Shown: positions 52,921 to 63,273 of the stretch, one piece after another
Numbering within the stretch: position 1 is the stretch's first letter
Layout: each line of letters opens with the position of its first letter
Origin: Streptomyces prunicolor NBRC 13075
GTDB taxonomy: Bacteria; Actinomycetota; Actinomycetes; Streptomycetales; Streptomycetaceae
Assembly: GCF_000367365.1 (NCBI RefSeq)
Contig: NZ_BARF01000008.1
Location: forward strand, 1 to 64,000
Direction: 5' to 3'
DNA: 64,000 nt
Program-made: the position numbers and the translations under genes
Notes under the pieces: generated by a model
Database searches by the model: none
Told to the model about the DNA's origin: nothing
Seen by the model: the letters and a program-made list of their open reading frames with translations, nothing else

Positions 52921-53005
52921 TGGGCCGTGACTGGCGCGCTGGGATGGGACCGACCATCGGGGAGCGGCCCGAGCTGGACTGTGTGCCGTGCGCCTGGGCC
53001 GTACC
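52921..53005 (+). promoter_or_regulatory. ZTP (pfl) riboswitch upstream of glyA
   Basis: The three conserved blocks of the ZTP/ZMP riboswitch appear in order: CCGTGACTGGCG (52925-52936), a variable stem, CATCGGGGAGCG (52955-52966), then after a linker CGCCTGGGCC (52991-53000) forming the pseudoknot side. This RNA senses ZMP/ZTP (AICAR), which rises when 10-formyl-THF is short, and turns on one-carbon genes. glyA is a standard target. The leader is 33-36 nt from the glyA ATG, so control of translation or of early termination are both possible. Confidence 0.85.
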
Positions 53006-53037
53006 GAGAACGCCGAACGCCACGTCCGGAGGTCCCC

Positions 53038-54492
53038 ATGCCCGACAATTCCGCGCCCCTTTCCAATGAATCCACCGCCTTCCGCGCCGCCCTCGATGTG
53101 ATCCGCGCCGTCGAGCCGCGCGTCGCCGACGCCATCGGCCAGGAAGTCGCCGACCAGCGCGAGATGCTCAAGCTGATCGCCTCCGAGAACTACGCCTCCC
53201 CGGCCACCCTGCTGGCCATGGGCAACTGGTTCAGCGACAAGTACGCCGAGGGCACCATCGGCCGCCGCTTCTACGCCGGCTGTCGCAACGTCGACACCGT
53301 CGAGTCCCTCGCCGCCGAGCACGCGCGCGAACTCTTCGGCGCCCGTCACGCCTACGTCCAGCCGCACTCCGGTATCGACGCCAACCTCGTCGCCTTCTGG
53401 TCGGTCCTCGCCGACCGCGTCGAGGTCCCGGCCCTCGCGAAGGCGGGCGTCCGCCAGGTCAACGACCTCTCCGACGCCGACTGGGCCGAACTCCGCCAGG
53501 CCTTCGGCAACCAGCGCATGCTCGGCATGTCCCTGGACGCCGGCGGTCACCTCACCCACGGCTTCCGCCCCAACATTTCCGGCAAGATGTTCGACCAGCG
53601 CTCCTACGGCACCGACCCCTTCACCGGCCTCATCGACTACGAGGCCCTGCGCGCCTCCGCCCGCGAGTTCAAGCCGATGATCATCGTCGGTGGCTACTCC
53701 GCCTACCCCCGCCTGGTGAACTTCCGCATCATGCGCGAGATCGCCGACGAGGTCGGGGCGACCCTGATGGTCGACATGGCGCACTTCGCCGGCCTGGTCG
53801 CGGGCAAGGTGCTGACCGGCGACTTCGACCCGGTCCCGCACGCGCAGATCGTGACGACCACCACCCACAAGTCCCTGCGCGGCCCGCGCGGCGGCATGGT
53901 CCTGTGCGACGACTCCCTCAAGGATCAGGTCGACCGCGGCTGCCCGATGGTCCTCGGCGGCCCGCTCCCGCACGTCATGGCCGCCAAGGCCGTCGCCCTC
54001 GCCGAGGCCAGGCAGCCCTCCTTCCAGGACTACGCCCAGCGCATCGTCGACAACTCCCGCGCGCTGGCCGACGGCCTGATGCGCCGGGGCGCCACCCTCG
54101 TCACCGGCGGCACCGACAACCACCTCAGCCTGATCGACGTCGCCTCCTCCTACGGCCTCACCGGCCGCCAGGCCGAGGCAGCCCTGCTCGACTCGGGCAT
54201 CGTCACCAACCGCAACGCCATCCCCGCCGACCCCAACGGCGCCTGGTACACCTCCGGCGTCCGCATCGGCACCCCCGCCCTGACCACCCGCGGTCTGGGC
54301 ACCGCCGAGATGGACGAGGTCGCCGGTCTCATCGACCGCGTCCTCACCACCACGGAGCCCGGCACCACGAGCAAGGGCGCGCCCTCCAAGGCCCAGCACA
54401 TCCTCGACCCGAAGATCGCGGACGAGATCTCCCACCGCGCCACCGACCTCGTCGCCGGCTTCCCGCTGTACCCGGAGATCGACCTCGGCTGA
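53038..54492 (+). CDS. glyA: serine hydroxymethyltransferase
   Basis: A 484-residue PLP enzyme making glycine and 5,10-methylene-THF from serine. Features: [30 protein letters not shown], the PLP lysine K278 in [28 protein letters not shown], and [15 protein letters not shown]. Longer than the ~420-residue common form, with an insertion after [22 protein letters not shown] 53038 follows CGGAGG. Preceded by a ZTP riboswitch, so linked to purine and folate status along with purH and folD. Confidence 0.97.
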   Translation: MPDNSAPLSNESTAFRAALDVIRAVEPRVADAIGQEVADQREMLKLIASENYASPATLLAMGNWFSDKYAEGTIGRRFYAGCRNVDTVESLAAEHARELFGARHAYVQPHSGIDANLVAFWSVLADRVEVPALAKAGVRQVNDLSDADWAELRQAFGNQRMLGMSLDAGGHLTHGFRPNISGKMFDQRSYGTDPFTGLIDYEALRASAREFKPMIIVGGYSAYPRLVNFRIMREIADEVGATLMVDMAHFAGLVAGKVLTGDFDPVPHAQIVTTTTHKSLRGPRGGMVLCDDSLKDQVDRGCPMVLGGPLPHVMAAKAVALAEARQPSFQDYAQRIVDNSRALADGLMRRGATLVTGGTDNHLSLIDVASSYGLTGRQAEAALLDSGIVTNRNAIPADPNGAWYTSGVRIGTPALTTRGLGTAEMDEVAGLIDRVLTTTEPGTTSKGAPSKAQHILDPKIADEISHRATDLVAGFPLYPEIDLG

Positions 54493-54532
54493 CCCACGCT
54501 CACGCTCTTGAGTTGTCAAAGATCGGCGACTC

Positions 54533-55285
54533 TCACAGATCGATGAGTTCCTGTCGTGGTTCCTCGCGCGGCGGTCCGGCCTCACCCCGGGCCGCCGCGC
54601 GGCGTATCAGCAGCGTGCCGCCGACCCCGATAGCCACCCCCGCCGCCGCCCACCAGGCACATCCGGCAAGCTCCGCAGATCCAGCCCCACCCCCAACTGC
54701 CTTGCCGGCGGCGTCGGTTCCGCCGAGCACCCCCGCCCGCTCCAGCTGCGCGAAGACCGCGCGCGGCGCCCGATGCCAGCGGATGTCGTCGTCCGCCACC
54801 TCCGGAGCCGGATCCGTCCGCACCCACGGTGTGCCGTCCGCGGCCACGAACAACTGGTCCTCGCGCTCCACCGCCACATCACCACCCGGAGCCCGACTCG
54901 TCCGAGGCCAGCCCCCGACCCCGGTCAGCCCCCACACCACGGTGATCCGCACCTCCGGATACCGGCCCGTCTCCCATTCCCGCGACACCCGCTCCGTCCC
55001 CGCGTACGTCGGCTGCAACAACGTCCACAGGCGGGCGAACGACGACTGCCCGGAGCGCCACGTCTCCGTTCGGCCCGAGTCACCCGTCACGACCAGCGCC
55101 AGATCCGGGATGTCTCGGAGCGGGTCCTGAGCCGAGACCTGAGCCTGCTCCATGGCCCGGGGCCACGCCTGATCCGTCCCGAAGGCCTGGGCGTGGGCCG
55201 GAGCCGCCCCGGCGAGAGCCATCAACACCGGCCCCGCTACGAGACACAGGCCCCGCAACTTCGCCCGTCCCCTCCCACGTTCCAT
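54533..55285 (-). CDS. exported membrane-anchored protein, ECF-linked
   Basis: A 250-residue protein. Signal peptide KLRGLCLVAGPVLMALAGAAPAHAQA, an external domain of about 170 residues (ARLWTLLQPTYAGTERVSREWETG, WGLTGVGGWP), a C-terminal membrane helix (CAWWAAAGVAIGVGGTLLIRR) and a short basic/acidic tail ending RQELIDL. The tail motif and layout resemble the upstream neighbour (PRQELRDV), so they are probably distant paralogues. ATG 55285 follows GGAGGGGG. Function unknown; probably envelope stress related through its ECF-type upstream promoter. Confidence 0.75.
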   Translation of the reverse strand: MERGRGRAKLRGLCLVAGPVLMALAGAAPAHAQAFGTDQAWPRAMEQAQVSAQDPLRDIPDLALVVTGDSGRTETWRSGQSSFARLWTLLQPTYAGTERVSREWETGRYPEVRITVVWGLTGVGGWPRTSRAPGGDVAVEREDQLFVAADGTPWVRTDPAPEVADDDIRWHRAPRAVFAQLERAGVLGGTDAAGKAVGGGAGSAELAGCAWWAAAGVAIGVGGTLLIRRAAARGEAGPPREEPRQELIDL

Positions 55286-55343
55286 GCGTCCCCCTCCTTC
55301 CATCCCCTGCTTCCCCTCTGCCCGTCCTCGTCTCCTCCGCCCC

Positions 55344-56192
55344 TCACACGTCCCGCAACTCCTGCCTCGGCCCTGGCCCCGGATCCCGCCCTTTCCGCCA
55401 CCGGTCCAGCGGCAGCCGCGCGACGAACGGCCGCAGACCCAGTGCCAGTACCGCTCCGGCCGCCGCGCCCGGTATCGCCCACCACCAGTCGGTGCCATGC
55501 CTCTTGTCCGGCAGGGAGGCCCGCACCGTGGTGGTCCCCGCCCCTGTCCCCGTTACTGTCCCCGTCCCCGTGTCGGAGTCAGGCGCGACCGCGGCCGGTG
55601 CGGGCTCGGTCGACTCCCACGGCGCCGGGAAGATGCCGGAGTAGCCGTCACCCGTGCCCTTGCCCAGCACGCCCAACTTGTCGAAGAGGGCGCGCAGTTG
55701 GGCGGGGTGCTCGGCCCGGTGCCAATAGCCGTTCAGGTTCGTGTTCTCCGGGACATCGGCCGCCGTGTGGATCCAGACCGCCTGCGGCCGGGACTCGACC
55801 GGAAAGACCCGGTCGATCCGCCAGGGCGATATGTCGTGCGCCAGCCAGGTGACGTTGATCTGGTGGGCGTGGACCAGATCGGCCTCGGGCGGCTTGTCGC
55901 GGCTGCCCTTGCCCTCGGGCCCGAGTAACTGCTGGAGTTTTCCGTACTGTTCGTCCGAGTAGTACAGCCCCCTGGCCCGCCCGCTCTCCGGCGAGGTCAC
56001 CAGCACGCTCGTCGGCCCGCCCGCCGACGCATCCGACGCACCCCACACCATCAGGGCCAGCGTCATCGCCAACGCCCCGCTCAGAGCGGCCAGTTCACGA
56101 ACCCCGCCCGCGCTCTTCCCTGCCCGGCCCGCACTCCTCCCCGCCTCGCTCGCACTCCTGCCTGCCCCGCCCGCACTCCCGCCTCCGGACAT
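55344..56192 (-). CDS. exported membrane-anchored protein under an ECF-type promoter
   Basis: A 282-residue protein. It has an N-terminal Gly/Ala/Ser-rich stretch with RSAGRAGKSAGG repeats and a hydrophobic signal or membrane segment (LAALSGALAMTLALMVWGASDASA). The external domain contains YYSDEQYGKLQQLLGPEG and WLAHDISPWRIDRVFPVESRPQAVWIHT. A Thr/Gly-rich linker, C-terminal helix WAIPGAAAGAVLALGLRP and basic tail follow. Start ATG 56192 chosen; ATG 56210 is possible. 58 bp upstream of the related gene on the same strand, forming an operon. Function unknown. Confidence 0.75.
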   Translation of the reverse strand: MSGGGSAGGAGRSASEAGRSAGRAGKSAGGVRELAALSGALAMTLALMVWGASDASAGGPTSVLVTSPESGRARGLYYSDEQYGKLQQLLGPEGKGSRDKPPEADLVHAHQINVTWLAHDISPWRIDRVFPVESRPQAVWIHTAADVPENTNLNGYWHRAEHPAQLRALFDKLGVLGKGTGDGYSGIFPAPWESTEPAPAAVAPDSDTGTGTVTGTGAGTTTVRASLPDKRHGTDWWWAIPGAAAGAVLALGLRPFVARLPLDRWRKGRDPGPGPRQELRDV

Positions 56193-56255
56193 CCGAACCC
56201 CCCAGCCCATCCGCCGATCCCCGTACGACCCGCCCGCGAGCCGCCTGTCACTTCT

Positions 56256-56284
56256 GGTACACCGCTCGGCCCGCCGAGGTTCCC
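56256..56284 (-). promoter_or_regulatory. ECF-type promoter of the membrane-protein operon
   Basis: Minus strand GGGAACC (56284-56278), 15 bp, GTGTACC (56262-56256), followed by AGAAGTG. It is nearly identical in motif, spacing and downstream bases to the promoter in front of the ECF sigma gene at 57855-57883. The GGAAC -35 is typical of ECF sigma factors. Confidence 0.65.
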
Positions 56285-56368
56285 ACCCAAGCCGCGCTGC
56301 CTGAACTACCCACACCGCTCAGACCACTTGCACAATCGGCGCCACTTGCACAGCTCGCACCACGCGCA

Positions 56369-57245
56369 CTACTCGCCCCGGTCCAGCGACTTCGCGATCT
56401 CCACGGCCCGCCCCTTCGACCCCACGCCCTCCAGACGGAACGTCAGATCCCCGCCCGGAACCCCGCCGACCGCATGGGTCCACAGCAGCGTCGGCCCCGC
56501 CGTCCGCTCCTCCCGCGTATAACGGTCCCCGTCCGCGTCCACCAGCCAGAAGCTCAGCAGATGCGGGCGCGCGAACCACAGCGCCGGGTCCTGCACACCG
56601 TCCGGCGAGGCCGTCCCGCCCAGCGACAGCCACTCCGGCGGCTCGCGCACCGTCTTCACGAAGCCGGGGTCCAGTCGTGCCGGATACTCGTCGACCCGGA
56701 CCGTGTGCCCGTCCTCCCGCCAGCACAGGCTCACCAGGAAGCGCCCCTGGGGCTCGCCGGTCGCCGTCACCGCGTCCGGAACGCCCAGCGCGTCCGGCAC
56801 CAGCGGCTCGAACCCCGCGCGCTCACGGGCCTGCGCCAGCGTCACCGACCGGCCGCACCCCGGCACCTCGGCCCCGGCCGAGGGCACCACCGACGGGTCG
56901 TACCGCACCTCGACCCCGCCGAAGCCGAACCAGTCGAAGACCGCCGCCCGTACCGGAGGCGTGAGCACGAGCACCGTCAGCAGACCGCACAGGGCCGCCA
57001 CCAGTGCCCGCCGACGCATCCGCATCCAGCGCCGGACGGCGCGCAGTCGCGCCCGGATCCCGGACGGCCCGGCCTCCTGGACGGGGACCGGGGTCTGCTC
57101 GGCCAGTATCTGAGCCAGCACCCGCTCGACCATCGACTCGGACCCGCCGGCCTCGCCCCCGCCACCGCGCCGCGCGTCCAGCGCACGCCCCAACGCCCGC
57201 AACTCGTCGGGCAGTTGAGGGGCACCCTCGTACGACTCCCGTCCG

Positions 57246-57259
<14 letters not shown>
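56369..57259 (-). CDS. membrane protein cotranscribed with ECF sigma, possible anti-sigma
   Basis: A 296-residue protein. The cytoplasmic N-terminal 85 residues (ELRALGRALDARRGG, VERVLAQILAEQTPVP) are followed by one membrane helix, RRALVAALCGLLTVLVLTPPVRAAVF. The external domain contains VFDWFGFGGVEVRYDPSVVPS, LAQARERAGFEPLVPDALG and WREDGHTVRVDEYPARLDPGFVKTV. This is the layout of single-pass anti-sigma regulators, though no HxxxCxxC (ZAS) motif is present. ATG 57259 overlaps the sigma gene by 14 bp. A role holding the sigma factor is inferred from position. Confidence 0.75.
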
Positions 57260-59016
<1,757 letters not shown>

Positions 59017-59198
59017 AGCGCCCGGCCGCACCCGAGTACCACCGCGTACCACTGGACAGAGCGCTGCACATCACTACGGTTGCGCCTGCCCACAACTCAG
59101 GTGTGGCCGTACAGTCGATAGCCGGGTGGCCGCGCGTGGCCGCCCAGCGCACCATCAGGACCATCATCACGACCACCGACAGGACGACAGGAGACGAC

Positions 59199-59777
59199 GT
59201 GGGGACCGTAACGATCGGCGTGTCGATCGCGGTCCCGGAGCCTCACGGCAGCCTGCTCCAGGAGCGGCGCGCGGGCTTCGGCGACGCCGCGGCGCACGGC
59301 ATCCCCACGCACGTCACGCTGTTGCCGCCGACCGAGGTGGACGCCTCGCAACTGCGCGCGATCGAGGCCCACCTGGTCGATGTCGCCGCCGCCGGGCGCC
59401 CCTTCCCGATGCGGCTGTCGGGCACCGGGACCTTCCGGCCGTTGTCCCCGGTCGTCTATGTCCAGGTGGTCGAGGGCGGCTCGGCCTGCACCTGGCTGCA
59501 GAAGCAGATCCGCCACGACTCGGGGCCGATGGCGCGCGAGCTGCACTTCCCGTACCACCCGCACGTCACCGTGGCGCACGGCATCGACGACGAGTTGATG
59601 GACCGCGCCTTCGAAGCGCTCGCCGACTACCGCGCGGAGTGGTCGTGCTCCGGCTTCGCGCTGTACGAACAGGGCGCCGACGGCGTCTGGCGCAAGCTCC
59701 GCGAGTTCGCCTTCGGCGCGGCCGTCGTACCGCCCCAGGCGGCCCACACCGAGCGCGGCACGATCCCCAGCCACTAG
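59199..59777 (+). CDS. 2'-5' RNA ligase/LigT-like phosphoesterase family protein
   Basis: A 192-residue protein of the 2H phosphoesterase fold. The two H-x-T motifs are HVT in IPTHVTLLPPTEVDASQLRAIEAHL and HVT in FPYHPHVTVAHGIDDELM. GTG 59199 follows ACAGGAGAC; the frame is open upstream but without RBS. The family includes cyclic nucleotide phosphodiesterases and RNA ligases; the in vivo substrate is unknown. Downstream of trpS with 182 bp between, so probably its own unit. Confidence 0.88.
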   Translation: MGTVTIGVSIAVPEPHGSLLQERRAGFGDAAAHGIPTHVTLLPPTEVDASQLRAIEAHLVDVAAAGRPFPMRLSGTGTFRPLSPVVYVQVVEGGSACTWLQKQIRHDSGPMARELHFPYHPHVTVAHGIDDELMDRAFEALADYRAEWSCSGFALYEQGADGVWRKLREFAFGAAVVPPQAAHTERGTIPSH

Positions 59778-59798
59778 TAGGCAGCCGTTCAGGCGCGG

Positions 59799-60542
59799 TC
59801 AGACCGTCAGCCGCCGGAACAGCCCCCGTGGCAGGTGCCGTAGCGCCGATGTCGCCACGCGCAGCGTCCCCGGTACCCACACCGTCTCCGAACTGCGGCG
59901 CAGGCCCAGTTCGATGGCTGTGGCGACGGCTTCGGGGGTGGTGGTGAGCGAGGCCGCCTTCGGGTCGGCCATGGTCCTCGACCGGAGGAACCCCGGTCGT
60001 ACGACCATGACGTGCACGCCCGTGCCGTGCAGCGCGTCGCCCAGCCCCTGGGCGAAGGTGTCCAGGCCCGCCTTGCTGGAGCCGTAGATGAAGTTCGCGC
60101 GGCGGGCCCGCTCGCCGGCGACCGAGGAGAGCACCACCAGGGAGCCGTGTCCCTGGGTCTGCAACGCCCGCGCGGCGATCAGTCCGGACGAGACGGCACC
60201 GATGTAGTTGGTCCGCGCGACCCGCACCGCGGCGGCCGGATCGCGCTCGTCCCGCGCCTGGTCGCCGAGGACGCCGAAGGCGAGCAGCACCATGTCGATG
60301 TCGCCCTCCGCGAAGACCTTGCCGAGCGCGGTCTCGTGGGAGTCGGGGTCGAGCGCGTCGAAGGCGACGGTGTGAACCTCGGCCCCCAGGGCGCGCAGTT
60401 CCGAAGCGGCACTCTCCAGGGAGGGCGACGGGCGGCCCGCCAGCCACACCGTGCGGGTGCGGCGGGCGATCAGCCGGCGGGCGGTGGCCAGCGCGATCCG
60501 GGACGTACCGCCGAGGACGAGGAGGGACTGTGGAGGACGCAT
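59799..60542 (-). CDS. DprE2-like SDR (decaprenylphosphoryl-2-keto-ribose reductase family)
   Basis: A 247-residue SDR. Cofactor loop SLLVLGGTSRIALATARRLIARR, then WLAGRPSPSLESAASELRALGAEV. Catalytic Ser and Tyr/Lys region: VVLSSVAGERARRANFIYGSSKAGLDTFAQGL. VVRPGFLRSRTM is characteristic of the DprE2 branch, which with DprE1 makes decaprenylphosphoryl arabinose. In a Streptomyces without arabinogalactan the substrate is unclear. ATG 60542. No DprE1-like FAD gene is adjacent. Confidence 0.82.
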   Translation of the reverse strand: MRPPQSLLVLGGTSRIALATARRLIARRTRTVWLAGRPSPSLESAASELRALGAEVHTVAFDALDPDSHETALGKVFAEGDIDMVLLAFGVLGDQARDERDPAAAVRVARTNYIGAVSSGLIAARALQTQGHGSLVVLSSVAGERARRANFIYGSSKAGLDTFAQGLGDALHGTGVHVMVVRPGFLRSRTMADPKAASLTTTPEAVATAIELGLRRSSETVWVPGTLRVATSALRHLPRGLFRRLTV

Positions 60543-60702
60543 GCCGGTGACCGTATCGCCCCCTTATGGGCGGTCGGTCGTACGGCGTCGACGCCCTCCC
60601 TGGAATGGGCGATTAATCGGATGCCGCCGACCACGACGGCACGCGCGCGTGTTTGCGGGGTACCCGCACATCGGTCTCCCCGGACGAGGGCAGAATCGGA
60701 TC

Positions 60703-61656
60703 ATGGACTGGCTGAAGAAGCTCCCCCTCATCGGGCCGCTGGTGGCGCGCCTGATGCTCACGCACGCGTGGCGGTCGTACGAGCGGCTGGACCGGGTGAA
60801 GTGGTCGCAGCTGGCCGCCGCGATGACGTTCATCAGCTTCATCGCGCTGTTCCCGCTGCTGACCGTGGCCGCCGCGATCGCCGCCGCCACCCTGAGCACC
60901 GATCAACAGCACGAACTCCAGGACAAGATCGCCGAGCAGGTCCCCGGCATCTCCGACCAGCTCAACATCGGTTCCCTGGTGGACAACGCGGGCACCATCG
61001 GTCTCATCGCCGGTGCCGTCCTGCTGTTCACCGGCATCGGCTGGGTCGGCTCGATGCGGGAGTGCCTGCGCGCGGTGTGGGAGCTGCCCGACCGCGACGA
61101 GAACCCCCTCCTGCGCAAACTCATCGACACCGGGGTGCTGATCGGCCTGGGCGGCGCCGTCCTCGCGACGATCGCCATCTCCACCGTCGCCTCCGCCCTG
61201 GTCGACTGGATCAGCCGCGAACTGGGCCTGGTGGAGGGCGGCTGGGGCGGGATCCTGCTGCGTATCGCCGCGTTCGCCGTCGCCGTGTTCGTCGACTTCC
61301 TGCTCCTGCTGTACGTCCTGACCCTGCTGCCCGGCGTCGACCCCCCGCGCCGCCGACTCCTGGTGGCCGCGCTGATCGGAGCCGTCGGCTTCGAACTGCT
61401 GAAACTGCTGCTCAGCGGCTACATCCAGGGGGTCGCCGCGAAGAGCATGTACGGCGCGTTCGGCGTCCCCGTGGCACTGCTGCTGTGGATGAACTTCACC
61501 TCGAAGCTGGTCCTGTTCTGCGCGGCCTGGACGGCGACGCCGAGCAAGGGTGACCCCGAGGACGACGAGTACGACCCGACCGACGAGACCGAGAACCCGA
61601 AGGTCAGGGACGAGGGCGACGACGGACCAGATCCGGCAGTGGCCAGCGCCGGTTGA
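60703..61656 (+). CDS. YihY/BrkB family inner membrane protein
   Basis: A 317-residue membrane protein with six helices: WSQLAAAMTFISFIALFPLLTVAAAIAAATL, IGLIAGAVLLFTGIGWVGSM, GVLIGLGGAVLATIAISTVASALV, RIAAFAVAVFVDFLLLLYVLTLL, LVAALIGAVGFELLKLLLSGYI, FGVPVALLLWMNFTSKLVLFCAAW. These are the BrkB signatures. The acidic tail DDEYDPTDETENPKVRDEGDD is hydrophilic. ATG 60703. Its end overlaps the convergent carboxypeptidase gene by 53 bp. Transport role suspected for the family, substrate unknown. Confidence 0.9.
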   Translation: MDWLKKLPLIGPLVARLMLTHAWRSYERLDRVKWSQLAAAMTFISFIALFPLLTVAAAIAAATLSTDQQHELQDKIAEQVPGISDQLNIGSLVDNAGTIGLIAGAVLLFTGIGWVGSMRECLRAVWELPDRDENPLLRKLIDTGVLIGLGGAVLATIAISTVASALVDWISRELGLVEGGWGGILLRIAAFAVAVFVDFLLLLYVLTLLPGVDPPRRRLLVAALIGAVGFELLKLLLSGYIQGVAAKSMYGAFGVPVALLLWMNFTSKLVLFCAAWTATPSKGDPEDDEYDPTDETENPKVRDEGDDGPDPAVASAG

Positions 61657-62938
61657 CCAGGAAGACACCGCCCGCGAGGAGCACCAGCAGCCCGCCGACG
61701 ATCGCGAGCGCGATCCCGACCCCGCCGGAACCGTCGTCCTCCTCCGAAGCCGAGGCGGCGGAACTCACGGACGGCTTCGCGGCCGTGTCGCCCCCCGCCT
61801 CCCCGGTGGCCGTAGCACCCGGCTGTGCGCTCGCCTGAGGGACGTTCCTGGGCGCGACCAGCTCTCCCACCGGCTGCACCTTCCCGTCCGCCTGGAAGCC
61901 CCAGTCGAGGATCTTCGCGGCCTCTTTGTAGACCTCGTTGTGCTCGTCCTTCTCCGGGTTCATGACCGTCACCAGCAGCACCTTGCCGTTGCGCTCGGCG
62001 ACGCCGGTGAAGGTCGCGCCCGCGTTGGTGGTGTTGCCGTTCTTGACGCCCGCGATGCCCGGGTACACCGAGACGTCCGAGTCGCCGCTCAGCAGCCGGT
62101 TGGTGTTCCGGATCTCGAAGGTCCCGCGGACCGACTTGCCCTTCACCTTCGTGGTCTCGCCCGGGAACTTCACGCTCACCGTCGAGCAGTACTCCCGGAA
62201 GTCCTTCTTCTGCAGCCCGGAGCGCGCGAAGAGCGTCAGGTCGTACGCCGAGGAGACCTGCCCGGGCTCGTCGTAGCCGTCCGGTGTCACCACGTGCGTG
62301 TCGAGCGCCTGGAGGTCCTGGGCGTGCGCGTTCATGTCGGCGACGGTCTTGTCGACGCCGCCGTTCATGTGCGACAGGACGTGCACCGCGTCGTTGCCGG
62401 AGCGCAGGAAGACACCGAGCCACAGATCGTGGACCGTGTAGCTCTCGCCCTGCTTTATCGGGACCACACTGGAACCGGCGCCCATGCCGGCCAGGTCGGA
62501 CGCGACGACCTTGTGCTCGGTCGTCTTCGGGAACTTCGGCAGCACGGTGTCCGCGAACAGCATCTTCAGGGTGCTCGCCGGAGGCAGCCGCCAGTGCGCG
62601 TTGTGCGCGGCGAGCACCGCGCCCGACTCGGCGTCGCTCACGATCCACGACCGCGCGGTCACGTCCTTCGGCAGCACCGGGACACCGGCCGTCAGATTGA
62701 CCTGCGTCCCCGCCATGGCGAGCCGGGTGCCGCCCACCGACGACATGTTCGCCGGGGGAGTGGCCGTAGGAGTCACCGACGAACTGGCCGACGGACTCGG
62801 AGTCGTGGTCGCACTCGTGGTGGGAGTCGGTGTCGGACTCGGGGCCGCGAGGGCGACGGGCGCGGCGAGCGCGAGGGACGACAGGGCGGCGGAAAGCACC
62901 AACAGGGATCGCCTGGTGGTCTGCAGTGGAGCGGGCAC
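61604..62938 (-). CDS. D-alanyl-D-alanine carboxypeptidase (PBP5/6 type)
   Basis: A 444-residue secreted cell-wall enzyme. Signal TTRRSLLVLSAALSSLALAAPVALA, then a Thr/Ser/Pro linker. The catalytic SxxK is in PPASTLKMLFADTVLPKF, SxN in LRSGNDAVHVLSHM, and the third motif (KTG) reads KNG in GVKNGNTTNAG. A C-terminal anchor helix (GGVGIALAIVGGLLVLLAGGVFLV) keeps it on the membrane. It trims stem peptides. GTG 62938 chosen because upstream codons overlap the divergent gene. Corresponds by order to SCO4847 (recollection). Confidence 0.93.
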   Translation of the reverse strand: MPAPLQTTRRSLLVLSAALSSLALAAPVALAAPSPTPTPTTSATTTPSPSASSSVTPTATPPANMSSVGGTRLAMAGTQVNLTAGVPVLPKDVTARSWIVSDAESGAVLAAHNAHWRLPPASTLKMLFADTVLPKFPKTTEHKVVASDLAGMGAGSSVVPIKQGESYTVHDLWLGVFLRSGNDAVHVLSHMNGGVDKTVADMNAHAQDLQALDTHVVTPDGYDEPGQVSSAYDLTLFARSGLQKKDFREYCSTVSVKFPGETTKVKGKSVRGTFEIRNTNRLLSGDSDVSVYPGIAGVKNGNTTNAGATFTGVAERNGKVLLVTVMNPEKDEHNEVYKEAAKILDWGFQADGKVQPVGELVAPRNVPQASAQPGATATGEAGGDTAAKPSVSSAASASEEDDGSGGVGIALAIVGGLLVLLAGGVFLVNRRWPLPDLVRRRPRP

Positions 62939-63029
62939 GGACGAGAACGTACATGCCCAGGGACCCGAAGTCCCGTCACCGACCCCACCCCGGACACGGG
63001 CCCCCGGGGACGACGGCGATACTGGACTC

Positions 63030-63269
63030 ATGAAGCTCAGCCGCCCCGTCTCCTGGTTCCTGCTCGCCTTCGGGGTGTGGAGCTGGATCATCTGGGTCAC
63101 TTTCGTCAAAAACCTGGTAGCGGACAGCAGCGGACTGGCCTTCGACGACGGCCACCCGACGGCGTACTTCTGGGTGCACCTGACCCTCGCCATCGTCTCC
63201 TTCGTATTGGGGACGGTCATCGGGGGCCTCGGGTTGCGTGGACTGCGCGCACTGCGCGGGACTTCATAA
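63030..63269 (+). CDS. SCO4848 family membrane protein
   Basis: A 79-residue protein with two membrane helices, SWFLLAFGVWSWIIWVTFVKNLV and FWVHLTLAIVSFVLGTVIGGLGLRGL, separated by ADSSGLAFDDGHPTAY. Matches the small actinobacterial family named after SCO4848, always beside the carboxypeptidase. ATG 63030. Only 4 bp from the next start. Function unknown. Confidence 0.9.
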   Translation: MKLSRPVSWFLLAFGVWSWIIWVTFVKNLVADSSGLAFDDGHPTAYFWVHLTLAIVSFVLGTVIGGLGLRGLRALRGTS

Positions 63270-63273
63270 AGAA

